Source of the DNA: an uncultured Kordiimonas sp.
GTDB lineage: Bacteria > Pseudomonadota > Alphaproteobacteria > Sphingomonadales > Kordiimonadaceae
DNA: 64,000 nucleotides
Assembly (NCBI GenBank): GCA_947492375.1
Contig: CANLMI010000002.1
Span: 807,529-871,528, forward strand
Direction of reading: 5' to 3'
The position numbers were made by a program, and so were the translations under genes. The notes under the pieces are model-generated. The model worked only from the letters and a program-made list of their open reading frames with translations, made no database searches and had not been told where the DNA came from. Shown piece after piece: positions 17,869-26,638 of the stretch. The stretch's first letter is position 1, and every line of letters begins with the position of its first letter.

Positions 17869-20688
17869 ATGCTCGGACTGGGTAACATTGCGAAAAAAAT
17901 ATTTGGTACTGCTAATGACCGATATATCTCGAAATTGCAGCCAAAAATAGATGCAATCAACGCGCTGGAAAGCGAGTATGAAAAACTTTCAGATGATGAC
18001 CTGAAAGGTAAAACACAAGAATTTAAAAATCGTCTGGAGAAAGGTGAAACTCTGGATGATTTATTAATCGAAGCATTTGCAACAGTTCGCGAAGCATCAA
18101 AGCGAACACTGGGCCTCAGACATTACGATGTACAGCTTATTGGCGGCATGGTCCTAAATGATAGCTCAATCGCCGAGATGAAAACAGGCGAAGGTAAAAC
18201 ACTTGTTGCAACGCTGGCAGTTTACCTTAATGCCCTTCCAGGTAAAGGCGTTCACGTTGTTACAGTAAATGATTACCTGGCACAACGTGATGCAGAGTGG
18301 ATGTCTGCCGTTTATGGTTTCCTCGGCATGACAACAGGTATTGTTGTTCCAGGCGTTGGCGACGAAGAGCGCCGTGCATCCTATGCGGCTGATATTACAT
18401 ACGGCACAAACAACGAATTTGGTTTCGATTATCTTCGTGACAATATGAAGTTCCACCGTGAAGAAATGGTACAACGTTCATTTGCTTACGCGATTGTTGA
18501 CGAGGTTGATTCCATACTTGTAGACGAAGCACGAACACCACTAATCATCTCTGGTCCAACCGAAGATAAATCTGAGCTTTATGTCACAGTTGACGAAGTT
18601 ATTTCAGGCCTTGAAGAAGGTGACTATGAAAAAGACGAAAAAGGCCGCTCAGTATCCTTAACCGAAGAAGGAACAGAGAAGGTCGAGGGCTTACTACGTG
18701 ACCGTGAGCTTTTAAAATCCAACGACCTGTATGACTATGAAAACACCGCCGTCGTTCATCACGTAGACCAAGCTCTGCGTGCCCGTACAATGTTTGAACG
18801 CGATACAGATTATATCGTACAGGGCGGCAAAGTAATAATCATTGATGAATTCACAGGCCGTATGATGGATGGCCGCCGGTATTCGGGTGGCCTACATCAG
18901 GCATTAGAAGCAAAAGAAAACGTTCAAATTCAACCCGAAAACCAGACGCTTGCTTCCATCACATTCCAGAATTACTTCCGTATGTACCCAAAACTCGCTG
19001 GCATGACAGGTACAGCAGCCACTGAAGCTGAAGAATTTGCCGAGATATATGGCCTTGGCGTTATTGAAATTCCAACCAACATTCCGGTTGCCAGAATTGA
19101 TGAACACGACGAATTTTACAGAACTGCCGATGAAAAATACGAAGCAATTCTAAAGGATATCGAAGAAGCGCAGAAAAAAGGACAACCAGTCCTTGTTGGT
19201 ACTGTTACGATCGATAAATCAGAAATATTGTCCGCATTCCTTAAAAAGCGTAAAGTCAAACACCAGGTACTAAACGCTCGCTACCATGAGCAGGAGGCAT
19301 CAATTGTTGCGCAGGCAGGCCGCGCAGGCGCCGTAACCATCGCAACCAACATGGCTGGTCGCGGCACTGATATTAAATTGGGCGGTAACGCCGAAATGCT
19401 GATTGAAGAAAAAACACTTGGCATCACGGATGAAAAACAGATCGAAGAGATTTCTGCAAAGATTAATGCGGAAACGGAAGCTGAAAAAGAAAAGGTGCTT
19501 GCTGCAGGTGGCTTATATGTAATGGCAACGGAACGCCATGAAAGCCGCAGAATCGATAATCAGCTCCGTGGACGCTCGGGCCGTCAAGGTGACCCTGGAC
19601 GCTCCAAATTCTTTCTGTCGCTACAGGATGATTTAATGCGGATTTTTGGCCCCGAGCGAATGGATAGCATGTTAGTGCGCCTCGGCATTGAAGAAGGTGA
19701 GGCTATTATTCACCCATGGATCAATAAAGCGATCGAAAAAGCACAGCAAAAAGTAGAAGCCCGTAACTATGATATTCGTAAAAACGTCGTGAAATACGAT
19801 GATGTCATGAATGATCAACGCCGTGTTGTTTATGATCAGCGCCGTGAAATCATGGATGCGGAAGAAGTGGGTGAAACCATCAAGGATATGCGTCTTGATG
19901 TTATTCACCATCTTGTAGAAAGCCGTATACCGCCAAAATCTTACCCCGAACAATGGGACATGGATGGACTTCAGGAAGATATTACACGCATTATTGGCCT
20001 GGAAATCCCTGTTATCGATTGGTCAAAAGAAGAAGGCGTTGACGACAACGTCATTATTGAACGCCTTGAACAACAACTTAATGCACACATGGAAGAAAAA
20101 ACCGAAAAATATGGCGCAGGTTTCTGGAACCATGTTGAAAAGAGCCTTCTTTTACAAGTTGTCGATCAAGAATGGAAAGACCACCTCGCGAACCTGGACC
20201 ACTTACGTCAGGGTGTTGGCCTTCGTGCATATGGGCAGCGTGACCCACTTAATGAATATAAGACTGAAGCCTTCTCACTTTTTGAAAATATGCTCTATCA
20301 CACCCGTGAAAGCGTGACACAGCTACTTTCTAACGCTGAACTTGCCCCGCAGGTAGATCCAGCCCAGTTAGTTCCTGAAAGCCCATCAATTTTTGAAGAA
20401 CAACACTTGGACCCCATTACTGGCGAGAACGAGATGACCAGTGGTGTTGACCCAAATGATCCAAGCACCTGGACCGACGTACCAAGAAATGCGCCGTGCC
20501 CATGTGGCTCTGGCAAAAAATTCAAACACTGCCACGGCGACATGGCAAGCGCACAAGCACCGTCACTCCAGCGATCATCTTCGGGCAATAAGCCAATCCA
20601 AAACCCTTTCGGTGATGTTGGCAGAAATGATCAATGCCCTTGTGGCTCCGGCAAAAAATTCAAACATTGCCACGGTGCCATCCAATAA
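17869..20688 (+). CDS. secA: Preprotein translocase ATPase SecA with two C-terminal SEC-C zinc motifs
   Basis: ATP-driven motor pushing unfolded preproteins through SecYEG. It has 939 residues. Visible are the Walker A segment [11 protein letters not shown] near residue 104, the [19 protein letters not shown] Walker B region, the second helicase half with [14 protein letters not shown], and the [11 protein letters not shown] arginine-finger region. The C-terminal zinc/SecB-binding tail is unusual: [14 protein letters not shown] occurs twice (near residues 877 and 922), separated by a Ser/Gln-rich linker. The start is ATG 17869. The gene is followed by a strong terminator, suggesting a single-gene transcript. 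Confidence 0.97.
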   Translation: MLGLGNIAKKIFGTANDRYISKLQPKIDAINALESEYEKLSDDDLKGKTQEFKNRLEKGETLDDLLIEAFATVREASKRTLGLRHYDVQLIGGMVLNDSSIAEMKTGEGKTLVATLAVYLNALPGKGVHVVTVNDYLAQRDAEWMSAVYGFLGMTTGIVVPGVGDEERRASYAADITYGTNNEFGFDYLRDNMKFHREEMVQRSFAYAIVDEVDSILVDEARTPLIISGPTEDKSELYVTVDEVISGLEEGDYEKDEKGRSVSLTEEGTEKVEGLLRDRELLKSNDLYDYENTAVVHHVDQALRARTMFERDTDYIVQGGKVIIIDEFTGRMMDGRRYSGGLHQALEAKENVQIQPENQTLASITFQNYFRMYPKLAGMTGTAATEAEEFAEIYGLGVIEIPTNIPVARIDEHDEFYRTADEKYEAILKDIEEAQKKGQPVLVGTVTIDKSEILSAFLKKRKVKHQVLNARYHEQEASIVAQAGRAGAVTIATNMAGRGTDIKLGGNAEMLIEEKTLGITDEKQIEEISAKINAETEAEKEKVLAAGGLYVMATERHESRRIDNQLRGRSGRQGDPGRSKFFLSLQDDLMRIFGPERMDSMLVRLGIEEGEAIIHPWINKAIEKAQQKVEARNYDIRKNVVKYDDVMNDQRRVVYDQRREIMDAEEVGETIKDMRLDVIHHLVESRIPPKSYPEQWDMDGLQEDITRIIGLEIPVIDWSKEEGVDDNVIIERLEQQLNAHMEEKTEKYGAGFWNHVEKSLLLQVVDQEWKDHLANLDHLRQGVGLRAYGQRDPLNEYKTEAFSLFENMLYHTRESVTQLLSNAELAPQVDPAQLVPESPSIFEEQHLDPITGENEMTSGVDPNDPSTWTDVPRNAPCPCGSGKKFKHCHGDMASAQAPSLQRSSSGNKPIQNPFGDVGRNDQCPCGSGKKFKHCHGAIQ
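20498..20676 (+). repeat. Duplicated SEC-C motif DNA within secA
   Basis: Two near-identical stretches of about 42 bases, with only a few mostly synonymous differences, encode the repeated [14 protein letters not shown]. They begin near 20500 and 20635. The similarity at DNA level suggests a fairly recent internal duplication. Confidence 0.8.
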
Positions 20689-20704
20689 ATAAACAGCATA
20701 CGAT

Positions 20705-20737
20705 CACCCGCATACCACTTAGTATGCGGGTGTTTTT
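20705..20737 (+). terminator. Rho-independent terminator of secA
   Basis: CACCCGCATAC and GTATGCGGGTG form a perfect 11-bp stem with loop CACTTA, directly followed by five T residues, 17 bases after the secA stop codon. Confidence 0.93.
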
Positions 20738-20854
20738 ATATTGAAACACCCTATGCCACATTTCTGCCTTGTTGCTGAACCCTCTCTGAACATACCCCTC
20801 AGAAACACTTAAGCCTAGACTTGCTAATCTCTAATCATAACGATGGAGGAAGTA

Positions 20855-21742
20855 ATGAAACGGTTTAATACAGTTTATAAATATTTTGCTACCACAATAC
20901 TAACAACAGCAATTGCAACAAGCGCCGTCATTGCTGAAGATCGTTATATCAACACCAATACTAACACTTATACATCAGGCTATAACCAGTCTGTATCGGC
21001 GTATCACTATGACCCGAATAGCCAAGCTTTCCGGGCTAAACATACTTTTAAGGTTTATATTGATATCAAAACTGGCAAAAGTGGCCGCGCCGATAAGTTA
21101 GAATATCTTGCATTAGAAACAATTGCGGGTCGTTTACCTTACGGTGTTCAACTGGTTCGAGACCCTCACTATGCCGACCTTGTCATCAAAGCAAATGAAC
21201 AAAACTATGACGCCAGTTTTCGTGTTGTAGACGTTGATTATAAAGACAAAAAATACAAGAAACGCATCCGTTACAATGCAAGCCATGGTAAATGCGGCGG
21301 TCTCTATAAAGCGCACTATAAAAAAGTCGAGGAGCGCGGAACAGGCTATTATGACTATGGTGTTCGTATCCGCATGAAAGGCTATGGCCGAGACCGTACG
21401 CGCCTCAGTGGAAAAGTTGCTGAAAAATATAGTTATGGCGCTGACCTGAAGGCTCAAACCAATTGTGGTCTTCAGCCGACAAATATATTTCCATCAGGGA
21501 AAGTAGCACGCTTGTTTGAGCGTTCACACCCAAGTTATCGCCGCGAAGTTAGGCGAGAATTAAGACGCGAGGCCGCTTGTGATTTAGGGCTAAAGATCGC
21601 TTATATCATTAAAAACAAAGCTAACTATTACTATACTGACCTTGCGAAACGCCTAGCATATCAAGCAGAAGAATATGGTTATAATCAAGAATATGATGAT
21701 CCGTACTATGGCAATCAGAAAGGTCATCATAATAGGCGCTGA
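20855..21742 (+). CDS. Secreted protein of unknown function
   Basis: I do not recognise a family. The protein has 295 residues and starts with a signal peptide (MKRFNTVYKYFATTILTTAIATSAVIA, cleavage likely before ED). The mature part is rich in Tyr, Asn, Lys and Arg. A middle region (HTFKVYIDIKTGKSGRADKLEYLALETIAGRLPYGVQLV) has alternating strand and helix character. Three cysteines remain after cleavage. The C-terminus ends in a Tyr/Gly/His-rich tail (YGYNQEYDDPYYGNQKGHHN). The ATG at 20855 is chosen over the track start because GGAGGA is 6 bases upstream. It is monocistronic, between the secA terminator and a structured intergenic region. Periplasmic or surface location is inferred. Confidence 0.75.
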   Translation: MKRFNTVYKYFATTILTTAIATSAVIAEDRYINTNTNTYTSGYNQSVSAYHYDPNSQAFRAKHTFKVYIDIKTGKSGRADKLEYLALETIAGRLPYGVQLVRDPHYADLVIKANEQNYDASFRVVDVDYKDKKYKKRIRYNASHGKCGGLYKAHYKKVEERGTGYYDYGVRIRMKGYGRDRTRLSGKVAEKYSYGADLKAQTNCGLQPTNIFPSGKVARLFERSHPSYRREVRRELRREAACDLGLKIAYIIKNKANYYYTDLAKRLAYQAEEYGYNQEYDDPYYGNQKGHHNRR

Positions 21743-22090
21743 TAGCGCCTAAGGGTGGGTTGCCGGCAGTTTGAATGGTTCCCTTTGGGTATCCTCGCTG
21801 TCCGCCATTTTTACTCTGGCAAGACACCAAATAGGTATCCAGCGCATAGTTCTGAGCATTCTGCGCTGGATACCTTATATTTATAACTGAATAATTTTTC
21901 TCATAGAAAAGCAATACACCAACATTATCAGTGTTTACGATTACTCTCCAAAAGAAACAGCGGGGCACGATTTTTTATAAATACCTTACAGCAAAACCTC
22001 TTTGACAACGCATTAACCAGCATCCCTGCCCAAAAACCCTCAAGACTTTTAGCAGGAACCGGAAAATTGTGATGTCCTCGCCTTACCTAT
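21743..22090. other. Intergenic region with strong secondary structure
   Basis: This 348-base convergent interval between the secreted protein and nrdB has no credible ORF. It starts with a 7-bp hairpin over the upstream stop codon (AGGCGCT GAT AGCGCCT). Then comes a GC-richer stretch (GTTGCCGGCAGTTTGAATGG and beyond) and a 13-bp perfect inverted repeat at 21834-21874. No known RNA family was recognised. Confidence 0.6.
21834..21874. terminator. Strong 13-bp inverted repeat, possible bidirectional terminator or RNA element
   Basis: GGTATCCAGCGCA and TGCGCTGGATACC are perfectly complementary, with a 15-base loop. The + strand continues TTATATTTAT, a weak U-rich tail. It lies between convergent genes, which favours termination, but the long loop and weak tail leave a structured RNA possible. 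Confidence 0.5.
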
Positions 22091-23095
22091 TTAGGCAAAA
22101 GCATCATCCCATGACCCTTGCGTCGCAGCTTTAGAATACTCGGTTGCCCGGTTTTCAAAGAAGTTCGTATGCTCTACTGCGTTCAACATTGCATCAAGCC
22201 ATGAAAGAGGGTTGGCCTCAATATGATATTCGGCTTCAAGGCCAAGCTGTTGCAAGCGCCGGTCAGCAATATACCGAATATATTCCTTAACTTCACTAGC
22301 CTTAAGGCCTTCAATCCCTTCCATGCCGAATGCCAGGTCAATGAATGCATCTTCATGTTCAACAATTGTCTTACATGCCTGAAGCAAATCTGCTCTCAGG
22401 CTTTCATCCCAAAGTTCAGGGTTTTCAGAAACCAATGTTCTAAAAAGTTTAATGATAGAATCACAATGCAAAGATTCGTCACGCACTGACCAACTGATAA
22501 TTTGGCCCATGCCCTTCATTTTATTAAACCGCGGGAAATTGAGAAGCATGGCAAAACTTGCAAACAGTTGAAGCCCCTCTGTAAAGGCACCAAAAACAGC
22601 AAGCGTAATGGCCGTAGACCGCAGGTCTTTTGTATCAAACTGCTGCATATAATCATACTTATCCTTCATTTCTTTAAAACGAAGAAAAGCAGAATACTCA
22701 GTTTCAGGCATACCAATAGTATCGAGCAGATGGCTATAGGCTGCAACATGAACGGTTTCCATATTGGAAAATGCCGCCAGCATCATTTGAACTTCAGTAG
22801 GTTTAAAAACCTGACTGTAATGCTTCATATAGCAGTTATTTACTTCAATATCGCTCTGGGTGAAGAAGCGAAAGATTTGTGTCAGCAAGTTTTTTTCGCC
22901 TGCCGAAAGCTTGTTAGTCCAATCACGAACATCTTCAGCCAAAGGAACTTCTTCTGGTAGCCAATGAATACGTTGCTGCATCAACCAGGCCTCATATGCC
23001 CACGGATACCGGAAAGGTTTATACACATGCCTTTCTTCGAGTAATCCGTGCGATGGAGGATTTCCTTCTGGTTGTAGCTTACCCGTTTCAATCAT
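22091..23095 (-). CDS. nrdB: Class I ribonucleotide reductase small subunit NrdB
   Basis: Provides the diferric-tyrosyl radical cofactor for ribonucleotide reduction. It has 334 residues. Metal ligands and radical site can be traced: Asp in FTQSDIEVNN, Glu-x-x-His and Tyr in NMETVHVAAYSHLLD (Tyr four residues after His, as Tyr122 of E. coli R2), Glu in AFTEGLQLF, and Glu/His in SVRDESLHCDS. The tyrosine is present, so this is not the Phe-containing class Ic form. There is no N-terminal ATP-cone. The partner nrdA lies 19 kb away at 42059 and is not adjacent. A short palindromic motif shared with nrdA lies 20 bases upstream of its start. Confidence 0.95.
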   Translation of the reverse strand: MIETGKLQPEGNPPSHGLLEERHVYKPFRYPWAYEAWLMQQRIHWLPEEVPLAEDVRDWTNKLSAGEKNLLTQIFRFFTQSDIEVNNCYMKHYSQVFKPTEVQMMLAAFSNMETVHVAAYSHLLDTIGMPETEYSAFLRFKEMKDKYDYMQQFDTKDLRSTAITLAVFGAFTEGLQLFASFAMLLNFPRFNKMKGMGQIISWSVRDESLHCDSIIKLFRTLVSENPELWDESLRADLLQACKTIVEHEDAFIDLAFGMEGIEGLKASEVKEYIRYIADRRLQQLGLEAEYHIEANPLSWLDAMLNAVEHTNFFENRATEYSKAATQGSWDDAFA

Positions 23096-23114
23096 TATAA
23101 TTGTGCCCCGTAAT

Positions 23115-23127
23115 CAAGATATTGTAG
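23115..23127. promoter_or_regulatory. NrdR-box-like motif upstream of nrdB
   Basis: CAAGATATTGTAG is nearly identical to CAAGATATAGTAG at 41805-41817 upstream of nrdA (one difference) and has the palindromic AT-rich core of NrdR boxes. It lies 20 bases before the nrdB start codon, where a repressor could block transcription. Assignment to NrdR is inference. Confidence 0.5.
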
Positions 23128-23263
23128 TGTTAATGAAATATGACTGTAGCATATACTATATTTAGCATTGCTAATACGCTTTTATACGCAAAACTGGATC
23201 ATTTTTTTTAGCTAAAAACTAACTACCGGATTTTAAATAGTAATTTGTACCAAACTGTGATAG

Positions 23264-23279
23264 TTAACAAATTATTAAC
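23264..23279 (+). promoter_or_regulatory. CtrA-type binding site
   Basis: TTAA-CAAATTA-TTAAC fits the alphaproteobacterial cell-cycle regulator CtrA consensus TTAA-N7-TTAAC exactly. It is 155 bases upstream of the PEP-CTERM gene and about 170 bases from nrdB. In AT-rich DNA such a match can occur by chance. Confidence 0.4.
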
Positions 23280-23434
23280 AAAACTGATCAGGCAAAAAGT
23301 TTTGGTTATAGTGGTAAAGAAGACAAAAATTTTCTTAGTTTTCTGCCAACGAATCGAAAAATTTCCAGGCACGTATTAAATATAATTAAATGTACCTTTT
23401 TTAGGTTCAGACTGAAATAATATGGAGTATAAAA

Positions 23435-24088
23435 GTGAAAAAGCTATTCACATTATTTAGCTTGTTATCATTAATGGTAAGCTCTGCTGCCTATGGATCA
23501 CAGACTTTCAGACTATTTGACCATGGGTTTGGCGGACTAGGGCCAGACTATGGACTGCGCCTTGATTATCTTGATGGCTCTGGCGCCGAAAACCTGTTCA
23601 GTGTTAGCAATTTAGATGACGCCTTCGTAACTCTCAAATATACAGATGTAACGGATACGACTGGCACAGTAGAGATTGATGGAACAGTTGTTCGTAATTC
23701 TGACAATAGTTCATTCCGGTTGAATTATACATTTGAAGCTGATCGCCTCGGCCTTCCAACTGATCCATTTAGCGGCTTTAAAGCGATTAATGGCACCTCT
23801 TCTGGAACACTGTTTGGTGTCCTTGACGGCGGCGCTGATTTCAGTTTTGAAGGTAAAAGCAATGGTAACTATTTTGGCCTGCTAGCATTCGACGGCCACA
23901 GATTACCAGGCGATAATTCAACTGGTGTTTTCCGCGGCTGGGTTGTTGATAAAGACCGACCTTGCTGTAATGATTTTCTCGTTACTGTTTCTGCGATCCC
24001 AGAGCCAGCAACTTGGCTTATGATGATTGTGGGCTTTGGTATTGTTGGCGGTGCTATCCAACGCCGTAGAAAAGCTCTCTTTGCGTAA
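23435..24088 (+). CDS. PEP-CTERM (PEPxxWA type) surface protein
   Basis: Exported protein of 217 residues with an N-terminal signal peptide (MKKLFTLFSLLSLMVSSAAYG). The C-terminal sorting tail IPEPATWLMMIVGFGIVGGAIQRRRK consists of the PEP motif, a hydrophobic helix and basic residues. Such tails are recognised by exosortases, which usually act in EPS-producing bacteria. No exosortase gene is in the window. The central part is Gly/Asp-rich and predicted to be beta-structured; function unknown. The start is GTG 23435 with GGAG about 10 bases upstream. Confidence 0.88.
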   Translation: MKKLFTLFSLLSLMVSSAAYGSQTFRLFDHGFGGLGPDYGLRLDYLDGSGAENLFSVSNLDDAFVTLKYTDVTDTTGTVEIDGTVVRNSDNSSFRLNYTFEADRLGLPTDPFSGFKAINGTSSGTLFGVLDGGADFSFEGKSNGNYFGLLAFDGHRLPGDNSTGVFRGWVVDKDRPCCNDFLVTVSAIPEPATWLMMIVGFGIVGGAIQRRRKALFA

Positions 24089-24113
24089 ATCAAAGAAATT
24101 AACTTAAACGCAT

Positions 24114-24142
24114 AAAAGCCGCATAATATTATGCGGCTTTTT
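24114..24142. terminator. Bidirectional Rho-independent terminator
   Basis: AAAAGCCGCATAAT / ATTATGCGGCTTTT is a perfect 14-bp palindrome with A and T runs on opposite sides, so it can work on both strands. It separates the PEP-CTERM gene (+) from the DUF2794 gene (-), whose stop codon overlaps its T run. Confidence 0.88.
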
Positions 24143-24509
24143 AATCAATAAGCTTCATAAGCTTATGATCAAAATACCTTAAAACCACCGGCAATTCTTT
24201 ACCCCGTTTTACGATCTGACCATTCATAGACCGAATACGCCACATACCCTGCTTTGACGACAAAGCCGGTTCTTTTATTATTTGGTATAAAGGCATTTCG
24301 CTGGCTCTTCGATATACAGAAAAAACAGCATAGTTAGGTTGAGCATCAATCGCATAATCAAACCATACACCGCCAGCAACCATTTTACCGTATACATTCA
24401 AAATCTGAGATAACTCAGAACGCATCAAATAAATGATGCTATTTTTCTTCTGTAAATTCTTTACTGTATTTAGAACCGTTAGGTCCTGATAGACAGTATT
24501 ATTCGACAT
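24141..24509 (-). CDS. DUF2794 family protein
   Basis: Conserved small alphaproteobacterial protein of unknown function (122 residues from ATG 24509; the track uses a TTG six codons earlier). Diagnostic blocks are RSELSQILNVYGKMVAGGVWFDYAID and AVFSVYRRASEMPLYQIIKEPALSSKQGMWRI. There is no signal peptide or membrane segment, so it is presumably cytoplasmic. The gene stands alone between the bidirectional terminator and the divergent DUF2807 pair. Confidence 0.85.
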   Translation of the reverse strand: MSNNTVYQDLTVLNTVKNLQKKNSIIYLMRSELSQILNVYGKMVAGGVWFDYAIDAQPNYAVFSVYRRASEMPLYQIIKEPALSSKQGMWRIRSMNGQIVKRGKELPVVLRYFDHKLMKLID

Positions 24510-24730
24510 AAATTTTGTACCATCCAAAAAATAGATAGTTTGGCATTGTATTGAGCGAAGATAGAAATACTGATCCCATTCTCAGCAAATTGCAAGCCGA
24601 TTACAACCAATTAATTCAATTCACAATTTACAGCAGGTCTTGAAACTCGTTGACCCAGTCACAAAATAGTGAGAATATATATCAGGCTGATATAAGAAAA
24701 TAAAACAGCATAAACAGCGAGGAAAATAAA

Positions 24731-25459
24731 ATGGACCAAGATAGTTTTTTCAAACACGGTGTTTTTGGCGCAGCAATTGTAGCCTTAATTGGCGCAGCCG
24801 CCGTATCAGGTACCTCATCCGATAATCGTGATGATAATTTCTCAATCGACATTAATATTGATGACTCTGACAAGGGCAATGGTGACCGCGTGAGCGAAAC
24901 CCGTGACCTTGCTACCTTCAACAATATTCGGGTGAAAGGTGGTATTGAATTGGAACTGGAAGCAGGCGGCGAACAATCTGTCTCCGTTTCAACAGATTCA
25001 AACCGTATCAAACTCGTTGAGACCTATGTTGAAGATAGTACACTTGTGATCGACATGAAGAAGAATAAACGCAAACGCTTCTGGAATAATGCTGACATCG
25101 ACGTAAGAATTACAGTTGCCAGTTTTGACGGTATAGAAGTTTTGGGCGCTGTCGAAGGCAATCTCAACAATATCAACTCAGATAATTTCAAAATAGATAT
25201 CCGTGGTGCCGCTGACTTGAATGTATCCGGAAGCTGTAAAAATCTTGTACTTGATATGCGGGGCGCTGGTGACGTAGACGCAGACAAATTAGAATGCTCA
25301 AGCGTTGATATAGATCTTAAGGGCGCTGGTTCTGCAAGCGTATATGCAAGCGAATCTGTTGACGCAATGATGGCCGGTGTTGGTAGCATCGAAGTCTACG
25401 GAAGCCCAAAAGACGTTAACAAGCGCACAGGCGGCATTGGTTCAATCCGTATCAGGTAA
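24731..25459 (+). CDS. DUF2807 (GIN-domain) exported protein, copy 1
   Basis: Putative exported beta-helical protein of 242 residues, resembling the autotransporter-adhesin head (GIN) domain family DUF2807. It begins with a hydrophobic segment (VFGAAIVALIGAAAVSG), either a signal sequence or anchor, followed by an Asp-rich linker. The family hallmark DLATFNNIRVKGGIELELEAGGEQSVSVSTD follows. The rungs repeat Gly-Ala/Val-Gly turns (RGAADL, RGAGDV, KGAGSA, AGVGSI, GGIGSI). Two cysteines 20 residues apart (GSCKNL and LECSS) could pair between neighbouring rungs. It is directly upstream of a paralogue. Function unknown; surface or periplasmic location is inferred. Confidence 0.82.
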   Translation: MDQDSFFKHGVFGAAIVALIGAAAVSGTSSDNRDDNFSIDINIDDSDKGNGDRVSETRDLATFNNIRVKGGIELELEAGGEQSVSVSTDSNRIKLVETYVEDSTLVIDMKKNKRKRFWNNADIDVRITVASFDGIEVLGAVEGNLNNINSDNFKIDIRGAADLNVSGSCKNLVLDMRGAGDVDADKLECSSVDIDLKGAGSASVYASESVDAMMAGVGSIEVYGSPKDVNKRTGGIGSIRIR

Positions 25460-25537
25460 ACATCGATTATAATATAACACACGGCTAAAATCATAAAGCC
25501 GCATACTCTATGACGATATAGCAAATGGGAGATCATA

Positions 25538-26242
25538 ATGCGCACAGGTACATACTTTGCCGTAGCAGCAGGACTTTTCACAACGGCTGCCCTTGCAAAC
25601 ACCGCATCAAAAGATACCAGTGAAGAAATGCGCGATGTTGGTAACTTCACTAGTATTTCACTCAACGGATCAATGGATGTAAGTGTATCCGTTGGTAAAG
25701 AAACCTCAGTCAAAGTTATTGCGGATAGCGATATCATTGACTATCTGGAAACGGAGGTCAAAAATGACCGTTTGGTTATAGATCTTGAAGATAACCGTAG
25801 TTATCGGAACATCAGAAAAATGCAGGTTATTGTTACAACACCTACTCTGGAAAGCGCGCGTCTTAGCGGGTCAGGCGACATGGATATTGACAATGTAGAT
25901 GCTGATTCTTTCGAATTTGAACTTCGTGGTTCGGGGGATGCAAACTTAACAGACTTTGACGTTGAAAAGCTTGAACTTAGCTTGGCAGGTTCTGGCGACA
26001 TTGAAGGCAACGGATCATGCAAAGACCTTGATATCAGTTTGCGCGGTTCTGGCGATATTTCCGGCAAGAAAATGAAATGTGATACAGCAGACGTTAGTCT
26101 GCGTGGTTCTGGCGACATAGAATTCTTCGCCGAAAAGTCTGCTGAAGTAAACGTTCGTGGCTCGGGTGATGTGGATGTCTACGGTAACCCTGATAAGTTA
26201 AAGTCAAACGTTAACGGTTCCGGTGATGTAAATCTACGATAA
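25538..26242 (+). CDS. DUF2807 (GIN-domain) exported protein, copy 2
   Basis: Paralogue of the preceding gene (234 residues) with a clearer signal peptide (MRTGTYFAVAAGLFTTAALA, cleavage likely before NTA). The GSGD turn occurs seven times at regular spacing (SGSGDM, RGSGDA, AGSGDI, RGSGDI twice, RGSGDV, NGSGDV), as expected for a right-handed beta-helix. The Cys pair has the same 20-residue spacing as in copy 1 (GSCKDL, MKCDT). A ribosome site GGGAG is about 8 bases before the ATG. The tandem arrangement implies duplication and possibly a joint structure. Substrate or ligand unknown. Confidence 0.85.
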   Translation: MRTGTYFAVAAGLFTTAALANTASKDTSEEMRDVGNFTSISLNGSMDVSVSVGKETSVKVIADSDIIDYLETEVKNDRLVIDLEDNRSYRNIRKMQVIVTTPTLESARLSGSGDMDIDNVDADSFEFELRGSGDANLTDFDVEKLELSLAGSGDIEGNGSCKDLDISLRGSGDISGKKMKCDTADVSLRGSGDIEFFAEKSAEVNVRGSGDVDVYGNPDKLKSNVNGSGDVNLR

Positions 26243-26272
26243 CTAGCCAAAAAATCTGAAATCGTTTTTATA

Positions 26273-26298
26273 AATGCCGGCCTAACAAGGCCGGCATT
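26273..26298 (+). terminator. Terminator hairpin after the DUF2807 pair
   Basis: AATGCCGGCC / GGCCGGCATT form a perfect 10-bp GC-rich stem with loop TAACAA, 31 bases after the stop codon. The tail (ACGTTATTTTAT) is only partly T-rich. Confidence 0.7.
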
Positions 26299-26397
26299 AC
26301 GTTATTTTATAACCAAAGTATAAAACTGCCTTATTGTTGCCCTTTTTGCGCCAACCCTCAGCCTTAATAAAGCATGACTATCTAATTGTTGGCCTCG

Positions 26398-26480
26398 ACT
26401 GGCCCGATCCGATAGTGAAGCACTGAACCCCTAGCCCCCTCATCTTCACTGTGTCCCTGGATTGGGCCAGTTATCTTTTT
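26398..26480 (+). ncRNA. Candidate structured small RNA with C-rich apical loop
   Basis: ACTGGCCCGATCC pairs with GGATTGGGCCAGT (13 bp with one G-U). Inside, AGTGAAG pairs with CTTCACT (7 bp). The apical loop holds CCCCTAGCCCCCTC, complementary in character to ribosome-binding sites, and the outer stem is followed by TTATCTTTTT. The architecture resembles anti-Shine-Dalgarno sRNAs of alphaproteobacteria, but no family was recognised and the strand is inferred from the T-rich tail. Confidence 0.4.
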
Positions 26481-26638
26481 AAAACTCAAGTATTTTTCAA
26501 AGTTCAGAACATATTAAACACAGATTTGTGAGTATTGCATGGCTCGACAAATCAATTTCAAATTGGCATTCACTTGTCCCAAGGGCTGTAAAAATTTTAA
26601 ATGTTGCAGCTAACTTTTAGATATGAGCGGAGAAAAAT

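Larger units (their letters stand above)
23096..23434. other. Divergent intergenic region, nrdB / PEP-CTERM gene
   Basis: AT-rich 339-base region with no ORF. It holds the CAAGATATTGTAG motif (nrdB side), an ATACTATATTTAGCAT sequence matching about 12 of 16 positions of the gammaproteobacterial NrdR box as I recall it (23153-23168), and a CtrA-type site (23264-23279). Confidence 0.6.
26243..26638. other. Intergenic region with a terminator and a possible small RNA
   Basis: This 396-base region contains a terminator hairpin (26273-26298) and, further on, a nested inverted-repeat structure (26398-26471) with a C-rich loop. I see no ORF. Confidence 0.6.
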
